A stretch of DNA of 39,242 bases from Bryobacterales bacterium (GTDB lineage: Bacteria; Acidobacteriota; Terriglobia; Bryobacterales; Bryobacteraceae). The translations under genes were made by a program, and so were the position numbers. A model generated the notes under the pieces. The model was not told the origin of the DNA. It worked only from the letters and a program-made list of their open reading frames with translations, and did not search any database. Location of the stretch: contig PLEX01000222.1 of assembly GCA_003136575.1 (NCBI GenBank), forward strand, positions 1 to 39,242, given 5' to 3'. Below, piece by piece: positions 24,237 through 35,692 of the stretch (position 1 is the stretch's first letter; every line of letters starts with the position of its first letter).

Positions 24237-25308
24237 ATGGAACAGCTCCTACAGCGCGATCTTGAAGCCATCCTCAACTTCCTGAAGGAGCTCTACGCGT
24301 CCACCACCTCCGGCGATTTTTCAGACCGCCTGGTGCGCAATCTCGCCAGGCTACTCCCGTGCGACTTGGCTACCTATAACGAGATGGACCCCGCCAATCA
24401 CACTTCAGTCGACTGCGGAGATCCGCCGGGGATTATGACCCCCAAGCTGGGTGAGTGTTGGCGGTCGGTGATGCATGAACATCCGGTGTTGATGCATCGC
24501 CGGCAAACCGGCGACCTGCGCGCCCGGCTGATTTCAGATTTTTATTCGCCGGAGGAATTTCACCGGCGCGCACTCTATCACGAATTCTACCGAAAATTCA
24601 GCGTCGAGGACGTTCTCTGCAATGGCATCCAGGTAAGTGGTCCTCTCGTGATCGGTTGCTCGTTCTCCCGTGATCGGCGGAGCTTTACCGCGAAAGACTG
24701 CCTCACCCTGGACCTGATAGGACCCCATCTGACGCAGGCTTGGCTCAACGCCCGCGCGGTATCGCGACTGGCTCGAAACATGGAGCTAATGGCGACTGCG
24801 GTGGAGGGCCTAAATTGCGGCTTGGTTGCCCTGAACCGGGGCGGTCGCCCGAGCATTAATGACCCCGTGGGCCAGAAACGTTCTCGAAGAATTCTTTAGC
24901 GCAGGCTCGACTCGCGATGACCGTCTTCCCGACACCCTCAGCCGGTGGATCAGGGAGGAGGAAAAGCAGTTCGCGCCGAACCGGATACCCCGGCCGCTCG
25001 TTCCACTGTTAGTCTTGCGGGGCGATTCCCGACTCTCCGTTCGGCTGCTTATGAGCCAGCCCTCCCAGCACCTGCTCCTGCTTCAAGTGAGTCGCCATGA
25101 TCCGGAGCATACGAAATCGGAAGCGCTCGGTCTGACGCGGCGCGAGGCAGAAGTTCTGGCCTGGGTTGCAAAGGGGAAAACAAACGAGCAGATCGGGTTG
25201 ATTCTGGGAATAAGCGTGCGAACCGTGCAAAAACACCTTGAGCATGTCTTTTCCAAGCTTGGCGTCGAAACTCGGACGGCCGCTGCCGCTGCGACCGGTC
25301 TGGCTTAA
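24237..25308 (+). pseudogene. LuxR-family transcriptional regulator, split by a frameshift
   Basis: The first part (24237-24851) reads as the sensor region of a LuxR-type protein: LARLLPCDLATYNEMDP, HEHPVLMHRRQTGDLRARLI, SDFYSPEEFHRRALYHEFYR, IGPHLTQAWLNARAVSRLAR, ending in LNCGLVALNRGGRP. The natural continuation lies in the next frame from about 24850: ALMTPWARNVLEEFFSAGST, then the GerE helix-turn-helix at the end (LTRREAEVLAWVAKGKTNEQ, IGLILGISVRTVQKHLEHVF). The joined protein would be about 356 residues. As sequenced, the sensor and DNA-binding parts are separate. It is transcribed away from the HAF/PEP-CTERM genes and may have controlled them. Confidence 0.8.
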
Positions 25309-25458
25309 TCCTCCTTGCGGATATCCGGCGTGGAACCAGTACGTCGTCTCCAGCGCTTCCCGCAGCTCTCGAGGCGGGTCTACACATTTTCACACTGTTA
25401 TACTCATCTTTAGAGTCGAGGCGTGTAAACCGACTCGCGGGAAAGGTCTTTCTCCTCA

Positions 25459-27084
25459 ATGGCCCACATCGGAGTATCGCGCAAACGCCGGTCGTTTTTC
25501 CTGATCCCGGTCATGGTCCTCGCCTGCGGCGTTCTCGGCAGCGTTTACGGGCCGAACACGCAGGTCGCCTCGGCTGCTGGCGGCGATGACGAAGTCAGCG
25601 CCAACGTGAAAGACTTCACCCGGCTCTATTCCGTCGTTGAACAAAACTTCGCCGATCCGCTGAACGCCGATAAGGCCATCTACAACGGCGCGATCCCCGG
25701 AATGTTGCGCACGCTCGACCCGCACTCTCACTTCATCGACCCCACCGAACTAAAGAAGATGCGCGAAGAGCAGAGCGGCCATTACTATGGCGTCGGCATG
25801 CGCGTCGAAGGCCGGCCCAACGCGGCTGGCGTCACTCAAACCATCGTCGTCGAACCGTTTGTCGGCTCGCCCGCTTACAAAGCCGGCCTCCGCCCGAACG
25901 ACATCATCGCCAACGTCAACGGCAAGAATACCGACGGGCTGACTTCCACCGAAGTCGCCGACCTTTTGAAAGGCCCCCGCGGCACGCCTGTGCAAATCAA
26001 GGCTCTGCGCGGCGATGGTGCCGACGAACTCGTCTTCAATCTGATCCGCGATCAGATTACTCGTTCCAGCGTCTCGGCGTCGTTCATGGTGAAGCCCGGA
26101 ATCGGCTACGTGCGGATCGACGACACCGGCTTTATCGAAACCACAGGCGCCGATTTCGCCGATGCGTTAAAGAAACTCGACGAAGGCAACCTCAAGGGAT
26201 TGGTTTTCGATCTGCGCTACAACCCGGGCGGACTGCTCACCGCGGCGGTCGCGGTCGCCGGCCATCTTCTGCCGAGAGGATCGGAGATCGTCTCGCACCA
26301 CGGGCGCGCGTCGCAGGAAAAATCGTACAAGGCCGTTGAAGGCAACCACGGGTTGAACTATCCGATCGTCGTTATCGTGAATCGCAATTCCGCCAGTGCT
26401 TCCGAAATCGTTTCCGGCGCATTGCAGGATCACGACCGCGCCTGGATTCTGGGCGACAACACGTTCGGCAAGGGCCTTGTGCAGACCGTGTATCCGCTGG
26501 TGGAGAATACGGGTCTCGCTCTCACCACGGCGCGATATTACACGCCGAGCGGACGCCTGATCCAGCGCGATTACTCAAGCGTCTCGTTTTTCGATTACTA
26601 CTACCGCAATAACACGGCGGCGCGCAATCCCGCGGACGTAAAGATGACGGACAGCGGGCGCACCGTGTATGGCGGTGGCGGCATTTCGCCCGACGAGAAG
26701 TTCGAGGTGCCGAAGCCGGGTCCGCTCGAGACTTCGTTGTTCGTGAAGAATATGTTCCCGACCTATACGAAGCACTTCTTCTCCACTCACAAGGAGCAAT
26801 TGCCCACCGGCTGGACTTTCGATGCGGCACAAATGGAAGCCCTCAAGACTTGGCTGCGCGAGCAGAAATTTGAGTTCAAAGACGCGGATTTCACGAAGGA
26901 ATTCGAGCCCATTCGCCACCGCATGCAGGGCCAGATCTATAAGACGGCCTTCAATGTGGAAGAGTCTACCCGGTACGAACTGATGACCGATCCGGAAGTG
27001 GAAGCGGCTGTAACAGCGCTTCCCAAGGCGCAGACTTTGCTGAACAGCGCGAGCAAGATCAGAGCCGAGAGGGCACAAAAGTAG
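25459..27084 (+). CDS. ctpA: S41-family C-terminal processing peptidase (CtpA/Prc-like)
   Basis: The 541-residue protein has an N-terminal membrane anchor or signal peptide (residues 12-30). A PDZ domain covers about residues 105-195 (VEPFVGSPAYKAGLRPNDII, ANVNGKNTDGLTSTEVADLL), and the S41 protease domain follows (GIGYVRIDDTGF, VFDLRYNPGGLLTAAV). The catalytic Ser is in NRNSASASEIVSGALQD (about Ser315) and the Lys in GDNTFGKGLVQ (Lys338). Such periplasmic proteases trim or degrade envelope proteins. Its C-terminal 120 residues extend past the core. The stop lies 23 bases before the TTG annotated for guaA, so the genes are probably cotranscribed. Confidence 0.93.
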   Translation: MAHIGVSRKRRSFFLIPVMVLACGVLGSVYGPNTQVASAAGGDDEVSANVKDFTRLYSVVEQNFADPLNADKAIYNGAIPGMLRTLDPHSHFIDPTELKKMREEQSGHYYGVGMRVEGRPNAAGVTQTIVVEPFVGSPAYKAGLRPNDIIANVNGKNTDGLTSTEVADLLKGPRGTPVQIKALRGDGADELVFNLIRDQITRSSVSASFMVKPGIGYVRIDDTGFIETTGADFADALKKLDEGNLKGLVFDLRYNPGGLLTAAVAVAGHLLPRGSEIVSHHGRASQEKSYKAVEGNHGLNYPIVVIVNRNSASASEIVSGALQDHDRAWILGDNTFGKGLVQTVYPLVENTGLALTTARYYTPSGRLIQRDYSSVSFFDYYYRNNTAARNPADVKMTDSGRTVYGGGGISPDEKFEVPKPGPLETSLFVKNMFPTYTKHFFSTHKEQLPTGWTFDAAQMEALKTWLREQKFEFKDADFTKEFEPIRHRMQGQIYKTAFNVEESTRYELMTDPEVEAAVTALPKAQTLLNSASKIRAERAQK

Positions 27085-27107
27085 TCGCCCCGGCCCAAAT
27101 CGCGGTA

Positions 27108-28865
27108 TTGGACACTGGCGGCCAGTACTGCCACCTGATTGCCCGGAAGGTGCGCGAACTCGGCGTCTCGTCCGAAGTCTTTCCGAGCGAATCGCCCATC
27201 GATGCCCTGCGCCACGCGAAGGGCATCATCATTTCCGGCGGCCCCAGCAGCGTCTACGACCATTCCAGCCCCACCATGGACCCGGCTGTGCTCTCCGCGG
27301 GGATTCCCACGCTCGGCATCTGCTACGGCCAGCAACTGATTACTCAGCTCCTTGGCGGCGACGTTCGAAAGGGAGATAAGGGCGAGTTCGGCCTGGCATT
27401 TCTCGATCTGCATACCACGGGCTCCAGGCTGTTCGCTGGTCTGGCCGATCATCAGAAGATCTGGATGTCGCACCGCGATCTGGTCGCCGTCCCACCAACC
27501 GGGTTTCGGGTTCTGGCTTCCACAACCACGTGCGCGACAGCCGCGATTGAAGACGAAGCCCGCAGGCTCTACGGCGTGCAGTTTCATCCCGAGGTCGTTC
27601 ACACCACGGAAGGAGTGCGCATTCTCGAAAACTTCCTGTTCGGCATCTGCGATTGCGTGAAGGACTGGAACCCGGCAAACAGAGTGGCACTCATAGAAGA
27701 TCAGATCCGCGAACGGGCGGGCGAGCGCAGCGTGTTCTTTTTCGTGAGCGGCGGCGTCGATTCGACTGTGGCGTTTCTGCTTTGCCTCGAAGCCCTGGGG
27801 TCGGAGCGCGTTTGCGGCGTTTACGTCGACACCGGGCTGATGCGCCAGGGCGAGACGGACTTCGTCGAGGAGACATTCGCCGGGCTCGGCCACGACGTGG
27901 TAACCATCGAGCGCGCCGAAGAGGAATTCCTCGGGCCGCTCGAAGGCGTGCACGAACCGGAACTGAAACGCCACATCATCGGCGAGCAGTTCGTCAAAGT
28001 GCAGGAGCGCATCATGGCCGCACGCGGCCTGGCCGACGGAACCTGGATTCTGGGACAGGGGACTATTTACCCGGATACCATCGAGTCCGGCGGAAGCGCA
28101 AGAGACCAGTCGAAAACAGCCACGATCAAGACGCACCACAATCGGGTCCCCGGCATTCAGAAGCTGATCGAGCAGGGCCTGATCATCGAGCCGCTGGCGG
28201 ATTTCTACAAAGATGAAGTTCGGGAAATCGGCCGCGAGATGGGCCTTTCTTCGGCTCTGCTGGATCGGCACCCGTTTCCCGGGCCGGGACTCGCGATCCG
28301 ATGCCTGTGTTCAGCGGAGGAGCACCCGGTCACGCGGTTCTCCGAAGGCTGGCTGGTCCCGGTGCACTCAGTCGGTGTACAGGGCGATTCGCGCAGTTAC
28401 GCGCCGGTGCTCGCCATCGACACGTTTCCCTCGGCCGCCGCGCGTTTACAGGACGAAGCCACGGAACTGGTGAATCGCAGCGTGGGCGTCAACCGCGTGA
28501 TGGCCTGCGTGGCATCGCGGGAGCCGATAGGGCGTCAGAAGGTATTCGCCAGCTACATTACGCACGGGCGGCTGGAACTGCTGCGGCGGGCCGACGGCAT
28601 CGTCCGCGAAATGTCGCGGGAGTCGGGGTTCGACAAGAATGTCTGGCAATTTCCGGTCATTCTGATCCCGCTGGGCGCGGGGGAATCGCGCGATTCGGTG
28701 GTCCTGCGGCCCATCGGTTCGGTGGATGGCATGACTGCGGATTCGGTCACAATGCCGGACGGTCTCTTGCATGCCATGGCTGGGCGAATCCTCGAAATCC
28801 CGGAAGTCGCCGGCGTGTATTACGATTTGACGCACAAGCCGCCCGGTACGATCGAGTGGGAGTAG
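27108..28865 (+). CDS. guaA: GMP synthase (glutamine-hydrolysing), eukaryote-like architecture
   Basis: GuaA converts XMP to GMP using glutamine and ATP. The glutaminase triad is visible: ICYGQQL (Cys72), VQFHPEV (His160, Glu162). The PP-loop is FVSGGVDSTVAF (residues 214-219 SGGVDS). The later part differs from the usual 525-residue bacterial enzyme and resembles the longer eukaryotic type: KTATIKTHHNRVPGIQ, RHPFPGPGLAIRCL, VGVQGDSRSYAPVLA, THGRLELLRRADGIV and the end YDLTHKPPGTIEWE. The start is a problem: TTG 27108 falls inside the first conserved strand (QIAVLDTGGQY is encoded from 27096), and no ATG, GTG or TTG precedes it in frame. The true N-terminus is therefore a few residues longer or uses a rare start. 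Confidence 0.93.
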   Translation: MDTGGQYCHLIARKVRELGVSSEVFPSESPIDALRHAKGIIISGGPSSVYDHSSPTMDPAVLSAGIPTLGICYGQQLITQLLGGDVRKGDKGEFGLAFLDLHTTGSRLFAGLADHQKIWMSHRDLVAVPPTGFRVLASTTTCATAAIEDEARRLYGVQFHPEVVHTTEGVRILENFLFGICDCVKDWNPANRVALIEDQIRERAGERSVFFFVSGGVDSTVAFLLCLEALGSERVCGVYVDTGLMRQGETDFVEETFAGLGHDVVTIERAEEEFLGPLEGVHEPELKRHIIGEQFVKVQERIMAARGLADGTWILGQGTIYPDTIESGGSARDQSKTATIKTHHNRVPGIQKLIEQGLIIEPLADFYKDEVREIGREMGLSSALLDRHPFPGPGLAIRCLCSAEEHPVTRFSEGWLVPVHSVGVQGDSRSYAPVLAIDTFPSAAARLQDEATELVNRSVGVNRVMACVASREPIGRQKVFASYITHGRLELLRRADGIVREMSRESGFDKNVWQFPVILIPLGAGESRDSVVLRPIGSVDGMTADSVTMPDGLLHAMAGRILEIPEVAGVYYDLTHKPPGTIEWE

Positions 28866-28894
28866 CTCGAACAAACGGGGATTCGAAGCCAGCG

Positions 28895-30307
28895 TTACAC
28901 GCGCGGCCGGATAACGACTGTCCGCGGCCGTGCCTTGCTAAGCGATGGAATTCTGGCGTTGAGGCTGGCGGTCAGAGCGTCAAGGAAGAGTGCCGCGCCG
29001 GCGTCCGAGCCTGGAACTCTGGCTAGATCGATCCAGTCCCCGTCCGCGATCATCACGCGCGCCTCCCACTGCGAATCCTTGGCCGCTTCCGGCCCCCCGA
29101 AATCGTCGCCGGCAATTCGCATGTGAGTCGCCACAAGGCCAAATTTGCCGGCGGCGTTTTGTACCAACCGTGCGCAGTCGACCGTCGTCTCGGCATTTGC
29201 GATGCAATTCTGAAGATCGGCAAGTTCCAGTTCCGCCTTCACCGTTCGTTGCAGTCCGCCGCCGAAAAGCATCTTTCCAGCGAGCGCAAATTCGGTGTAT
29301 TCCAGATATCGGATGCCAACCCAGGCGACGGCGCAGAACACCAAAACAATGACGCTCGAAACGGCGTTATCGTGAACGACCGTCTGCAGCAGCGAAAAAA
29401 CTGCGACCAGACTACAGATGCCATAGAGCAGGATAGTGGCCTGCCTGGGAGACATGCCCCGGTCCAGGAGCCGATGGTGAATATGTCCCCGGTCTGCCGT
29501 GAAAATCGGCTGATGCCGCAGGAGACGCCGGACGATGGCAAGACCAACGTCGAGCAACGGAAGCGAGAGCGCCATCAGAGGCGCCGTCATTCCAAGCAGC
29601 GTGGCGGATTTCTCCGTCCAGATGATACCGTAACAACCCAGCAGGAATCCGATGAGCAAACTACCCGAATCGCCCAGAAATACCGTTGCGGGGTTAAAGT
29701 TGTAGCGCAGAAAGCCGAGGAGGCAGCCAGCCAGGGGTACAGTCGCCATGGCAAGGGCGATGTTCTTCTGCATGAGTGCGGCGATCACGATCGTCAACGT
29801 GGCGAAGATGCCGACACCTGCCGCAAGTCCGTCCATCCCGTCGACCAGATTGAACGCATTCGAACAGGCGAGAAGCCAAATCACCGTCACCGGGATCGTC
29901 CACCATTCGCGCCCGTGGAACCCAACCAGGTCGACCGCCAAAATGCCGCTCCAGCACGCTACTCCCGCCGCCACGCCCTGGCCCAGGAGTTTCTGCCAGG
30001 CCCGGAGATTCCAGATGTCGTCAATGAGTCCGACGGCAAAAATAGTGCAAGCTGCCGGCAGAACCTTAAGGGCGAGTGCCAGATGTTCGTCCACAATGCC
30101 GGTACGCCACTGAACTATCAGGAACGCAAGCACATACGACACGGCGATTGCCGTCCCGCCTCCGCGCGGAATCGCGGCGCCGTGGATCTTTCGATCCTCG
30201 TCCGGTACGTCTACCACTCCCCAGGCGCGAAACAGACTGCGGAAGACAGGCGTCAGTACAAGCGAAATGACCGTAGAGACCACGGCCAACCATATCAAAG
30301 CATTCAT
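28895..30307 (-). CDS. WecA/MraY-like polyprenyl-phosphate sugar-1-phosphate transferase
   Basis: The protein has about eleven membrane helices and the family motifs: HGAAIPRGGGTAIA, AVGLIDDIWNLRAWQKLLGQ (DDxxN-type), NAFNLVDGMDGLAAGVG, FLGDSGSLLIGF, and DRGHIHHRLLDRGMSPRQA. It transfers a sugar-1-phosphate from a UDP-sugar to undecaprenyl phosphate, the first step of O-antigen, teichoic-acid-like or exopolysaccharide assembly. A soluble C-terminal extension of about 110 residues (from ELELADLQNCIANAETTVDC) is not part of the core enzyme. Start: ATG 30305-30307, seven bases after GGAGG; the GTG at 30313 is too close to it. Confidence 0.9.
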   Translation of the reverse strand: MNALIWLAVVSTVISLVLTPVFRSLFRAWGVVDVPDEDRKIHGAAIPRGGGTAIAVSYVLAFLIVQWRTGIVDEHLALALKVLPAACTIFAVGLIDDIWNLRAWQKLLGQGVAAGVACWSGILAVDLVGFHGREWWTIPVTVIWLLACSNAFNLVDGMDGLAAGVGIFATLTIVIAALMQKNIALAMATVPLAGCLLGFLRYNFNPATVFLGDSGSLLIGFLLGCYGIIWTEKSATLLGMTAPLMALSLPLLDVGLAIVRRLLRHQPIFTADRGHIHHRLLDRGMSPRQATILLYGICSLVAVFSLLQTVVHDNAVSSVIVLVFCAVAWVGIRYLEYTEFALAGKMLFGGGLQRTVKAELELADLQNCIANAETTVDCARLVQNAAGKFGLVATHMRIAGDDFGGPEAAKDSQWEARVMIADGDWIDLARVPGSDAGAALFLDALTASLNARIPSLSKARPRTVVIRPRV

Positions 30308-30748
30308 GTTCACGCCTCCGCGCCCCCTTCCGATCTGGAGACTGCTTGCTCCTGTTACTGATTATACTCCGCTTCCGTTAAATCAATAATTTCGGGGTAC
30401 TAAATACCACTTTCCGGCAGCGGGGTGTAAGGGGCAAAAAAAGACCTGAAACGCTGTGGGCGCGGGCGTCACTATGTAAACAGCCCAAGTGTATCCTGAG
30501 GTGGCCAAACTACTGAAATCAGGGCGGTCCGGCGTGACCCCGACGCTGGAGCTTCGGAGCGTTTGCCGGACTATTTATCGGAGAGACTTGGTCCGGTCAA
30601 TACGTGGACATTTGTCTTTAACTACTGGACTATTTTCAGTGTATATTTGGTTAATATTTGCTGAATTGATCTGCATTTGATTACACTACCCATTTGAGGG
30701 GCAGCCGGACCGCAAACGGAAGGGTAACCCGGAGTCACCGCAACCTTG
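30308..30748. other. Intergenic region without a convincing gene
   Basis: About 440 bases. The only long open frame (plus strand, 30489-30680) has a first half of unlikely composition. An AT-rich block (about 30590-30690, TGTATATTTGGTTAATATTT) stands out in the GC-rich context. No terminator, RNA or repeat was recognised. Confidence 0.5.
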
Positions 30749-31168
30749 TCATTTAGCCTCCGTGACGGTTGGCATTTTGGACATCGTCAGTGCTCCGGTT
30801 CGGTCATAAACCCATTTCTTCGGGCTGTCGTGCAAAGCTGAAAACGTTCCTGCCAGTTTGCCGTCCCTGAGTTCGAGTTTCCACCGCAGATGCTCCCCGC
30901 CCTCGAAATCCAGAAAGCGGTACAGGTTGAATTTCGCGCCATCCTGCTGTATCTGAATCGCCGCGCCGGGCTGACCATCCTTGCCGATCGAGACGGCCGC
31001 GAGCTTGCCATCAACGGTTTTCACCTCAATGGTCTGCTGCTCCTGTCGCCTCGTATTGCCTTCATCCGTGGTGTCGGCGACGCCCGTCCAGCGTCCCGTA
31101 ATATCCTGGGCGAAGAGCGCTCCGCAAAGCAAACCGGCGGCGACGGTGAGACGGAATGCAAAAGTCAT
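30749..31168 (-). CDS. Small secreted protein of unknown function
   Basis: From ATG 31166-31168 the protein has 139 residues with a signal peptide (MTFAFRLTVAAGLLCGALFA). A single beta-rich domain follows: GRWTGVADTTDEGNTRRQEQ, QTIEVKTVDGKLAAVSIGKD, AAIQIQQDGAKFNLYRFLDF, KLELRDGKLAGTFSALHDSP. The WxGxAD and LAGTF phrases resemble lipocalin-like secreted proteins common in Acidobacteria. ATG 31181-31183 (five residues longer) is an alternative. It is divergent from the cytochrome/DUF1549 gene, with about 87 bases between them. Confidence 0.7.
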   Translation of the reverse strand: MTFAFRLTVAAGLLCGALFAQDITGRWTGVADTTDEGNTRRQEQQTIEVKTVDGKLAAVSIGKDGQPGAAIQIQQDGAKFNLYRFLDFEGGEHLRWKLELRDGKLAGTFSALHDSPKKWVYDRTGALTMSKMPTVTEAK

Positions 31169-31255
31169 TTCCACAGCATACACCCAACCGAGCGCGTTCT
31201 ATTTCACCCTTAAAACAATGTAATATAAAGGTCGAACCCTATTCCTAAAATTCCT

Positions 31256-33694
<2,439 letters not shown>

Positions 33695-33706
33695 GAGGCA
33701 GGAACG

Positions 33707-35104
33707 ATGACACGACGTGAAGTACTTTCCCGGACGGCTTGTGGATTTGGCATGGCGGCTGTCGCGGGAATGATGGAGGCTGCCGAGACGAATCCGCTCT
33801 TGCCCAAAGCCCCGCCGCTATCCGCGAAAGCGAAGAGCGTAATTTATCTCCACATGCACGGCGGCGTCAGCCACGTGGACACGTTCGATCCGAAACCCGA
33901 GCTGACGAAGTATACGGGCAAGCCGCTCTCGGCCGAACTGGCGAAGGTCATCAAAACGAGCTTCATTCACGATCCGTCGAAGGCGATCCTGCGCGGCAGT
34001 CCGTGGGAGTTCCGGCCGGGCGGTAAGAGCGGTCTGCTCGTCTCGGACCTCTATCCCAATCTTCGCGACGTGGCGGACGACCTGCTTGTCCTGCGCGGCT
34101 GCTATTCGGATCAGTTCGACCATGCGCCGGCGATTTACCTGCGCCATACCGGCCACCAGCTGCCAGGCCGACCGTGCCTCGGTTCGTGGCTTACATACGG
34201 TCTCGGCACCGAGAACCAGAATTTGCCGGCGTTTGTGGTGATGTCGGACGGCTCCACGAAGTCCGGGCCGCCGGCCTACAGTTCGGGTTTCCTGCCCGCG
34301 GTATATCAGGGAACCGTTTTTCGAAGCGGCGATAGCCCGATCCTGTATCTGAAAAATCCCGAAGGCGTGACCCGCGAGACGCAGCGAGCTACGCTCGATT
34401 TCATCAACGCGATGGACCGTATTCAGCAGCGCACGCGCCCGGAGGATTCCACGCTTGAAGCGCGCATCGCGTCTTACGAGCTGGCTTACCGGATGCAGAG
34501 CGCCGCGCCCGACGCGGTGGACATCTCAAAGGAGAGCGAAGCCACCAGGAAGCTCTACGGCATCGGAGAGGAATTTACCGACGACTTTGGACGCAAGTGC
34601 CTGCTCGCCAGACGCCTGGTCGAGCGCGGCGTGCGTTTCGTCGAATTGATTTCCGGGACCAACGTCGGCCAGGATTGGGACGATGCCCACACCGATCTGA
34701 CCGGTTCCCACGCGCGCATGACAAAGAAGACCGACAAGCCGATCGCCGGGCTGATCCGCGATCTCAAGAGTCTCGGGATGCTGGATTCGACGCTGATCGT
34801 GTGGGGCGGCGAGTTCGGCAGGACGCCGCTTTCGCAGGGCGATAACGGACGCGACCATCATCCGTACGGATTCACGTCGTGGATGGCCGGCGCCGGGATC
34901 AAAGGCGGACGGGCGCTGGGCGCGACGGACGATTTCGGCGTCCAGGCTTCGGAGATGCGCGTCGATGCGCACGATCTGAATGCGACGATCCTGCGGTTGA
35001 TGGGCATCAATCACCGGCAGCTTACTTATCTGTTTCAGGGGCGCGACATGCGACTGACCGACGTGAAGGGCGACGGCGAGTTTTCCGCGAAGCTGCTGGG
35101 GTAA
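33707..35104 (+). CDS. DUF1501 exported protein
   Basis: The 465-residue protein starts with a short twin-arginine-like leader (MTRREVLSRTACGFGMAA). It then shows the DUF1501/sulfatase-like fold: VIYLHMHGGVSHVDTFDPKP, GLLVSDLYPNLRDVADDLLV, SDQFDHAPAIYLRHTGHQLP, LARRLVERGVRFVELISG, WGGEFGRTPLSQGDNGRDHH, and ATDDFGVQASEMRVDAHDLN. The Asp/His-rich blocks resemble the alkaline-phosphatase superfamily metal sites. These genes nearly always follow the cytochrome-DUF1549-DUF1553 gene, as here with a gap of 12 bases and the strong ribosome site GGAGG. Both proteins would work outside the cytoplasmic membrane. Confidence 0.92.
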   Translation: MTRREVLSRTACGFGMAAVAGMMEAAETNPLLPKAPPLSAKAKSVIYLHMHGGVSHVDTFDPKPELTKYTGKPLSAELAKVIKTSFIHDPSKAILRGSPWEFRPGGKSGLLVSDLYPNLRDVADDLLVLRGCYSDQFDHAPAIYLRHTGHQLPGRPCLGSWLTYGLGTENQNLPAFVVMSDGSTKSGPPAYSSGFLPAVYQGTVFRSGDSPILYLKNPEGVTRETQRATLDFINAMDRIQQRTRPEDSTLEARIASYELAYRMQSAAPDAVDISKESEATRKLYGIGEEFTDDFGRKCLLARRLVERGVRFVELISGTNVGQDWDDAHTDLTGSHARMTKKTDKPIAGLIRDLKSLGMLDSTLIVWGGEFGRTPLSQGDNGRDHHPYGFTSWMAGAGIKGGRALGATDDFGVQASEMRVDAHDLNATILRLMGINHRQLTYLFQGRDMRLTDVKGDGEFSAKLLG

Positions 35105-35168
35105 GCCAGTCGCAGAGCCGGAAACGGGTGTAAGGTCCAACTGGTAGCCTGCATGAAGGAGCCGAACC

Positions 35169-35417
35169 ATGGAAGTACACTTCACACCGGAACTACAGGC
35201 GAAGCTGGAGCGAGTGGCGCGAGAAACCGGAAGCCAGAGCGATGAAGTTGTGAAAGACGTGGTTTCAGACTTCTTCGACGAACTCGCTTTCGCGCGGCAG
35301 ACCATGGACCGGCGTTACGACGATCTTGAAAGCGGCAGGGTTCAGTGGATCCCCGCCGACGAAGTATTCGCAAGGCTTCGCGCCAAGAGCGCCGCCCGTC
35401 GCGCTCAGCGTCAATGA
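35169..35417 (+). CDS. Ribbon-helix-helix antitoxin (ParD-like)
   Basis: The 82-residue protein starts with a beta strand and two helices typical of RHH antitoxins (VHFTPELQAKLERVARETGS, QSDEVVKDVVSDFFDEL). The C-terminal tail would wrap a toxin (RYDDLESGRVQWIPADEVFA). AAGGAG lies about eight bases before ATG 35169. Its stop overlaps the next start by four bases (ATGA at 35414), as in type II toxin-antitoxin operons. The toxin gene behind it is broken, so the antitoxin may now be an orphan. Confidence 0.85.
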   Translation: MEVHFTPELQAKLERVARETGSQSDEVVKDVVSDFFDELAFARQTMDRRYDDLESGRVQWIPADEVFARLRAKSAARRAQRQ

Positions 35418-35674
35418 ATGGGTACCCATTTCATCCCGAGGCTGAAATCGATCTCGACGCCATTTGGGAATACATAGCGGAAGATAATCCAGATGTCCCG
35501 TTTCCTCATCAAGGCCATTTTCGCCCCGACCTTCATCGGGTCCGCTGCGTTTCGTGAACGCGGGGAATTACCTGATCGCGTACGCACCTGACAAAAAGCC
35601 GCTGTGGGTGGTCGCTAATGCATGGGCGCCGTAGCCCACGCATCATGGCGGCAATACTCAGAGGCCGCGAGTAA
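35414..35674 (+). pseudogene. RelE/ParE-type toxin, wrecked by a deletion and two frameshifts
   Basis: The pieces read in order across frames: NGYPFHPEAEIDLDAIWEYI then AEDNPD at the start; PFPHQGHFRPDL directly after it, lacking about 20 residues of the central helix; PLRFVNAGNYLIAYAPDKKP then LWVVA in the next frame; and MHGRRSPRIMAAILRGRE in the third, ending at TAA 35672-35674. This matches ParE-family toxins of about 100 residues. The upstream antitoxin is intact. Confidence 0.82.
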
Positions 35675-35692
35675 CACCGCAAGGCCGCGACA

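Noticed and set aside
26937..28271. 444-residue minus-strand open frame
   Set aside because: Antisense to guaA, whose motifs are unmistakable.
29123..30361. 412-residue plus-strand open frame
   Set aside because: Antisense to the WecA/MraY-like gene; no motifs.
30489..30680. 63-residue plus-strand open frame in the intergenic region
   Set aside because: No ribosome site or family; only the hydrophobic tail looks protein-like and it derives from an AT-rich block.
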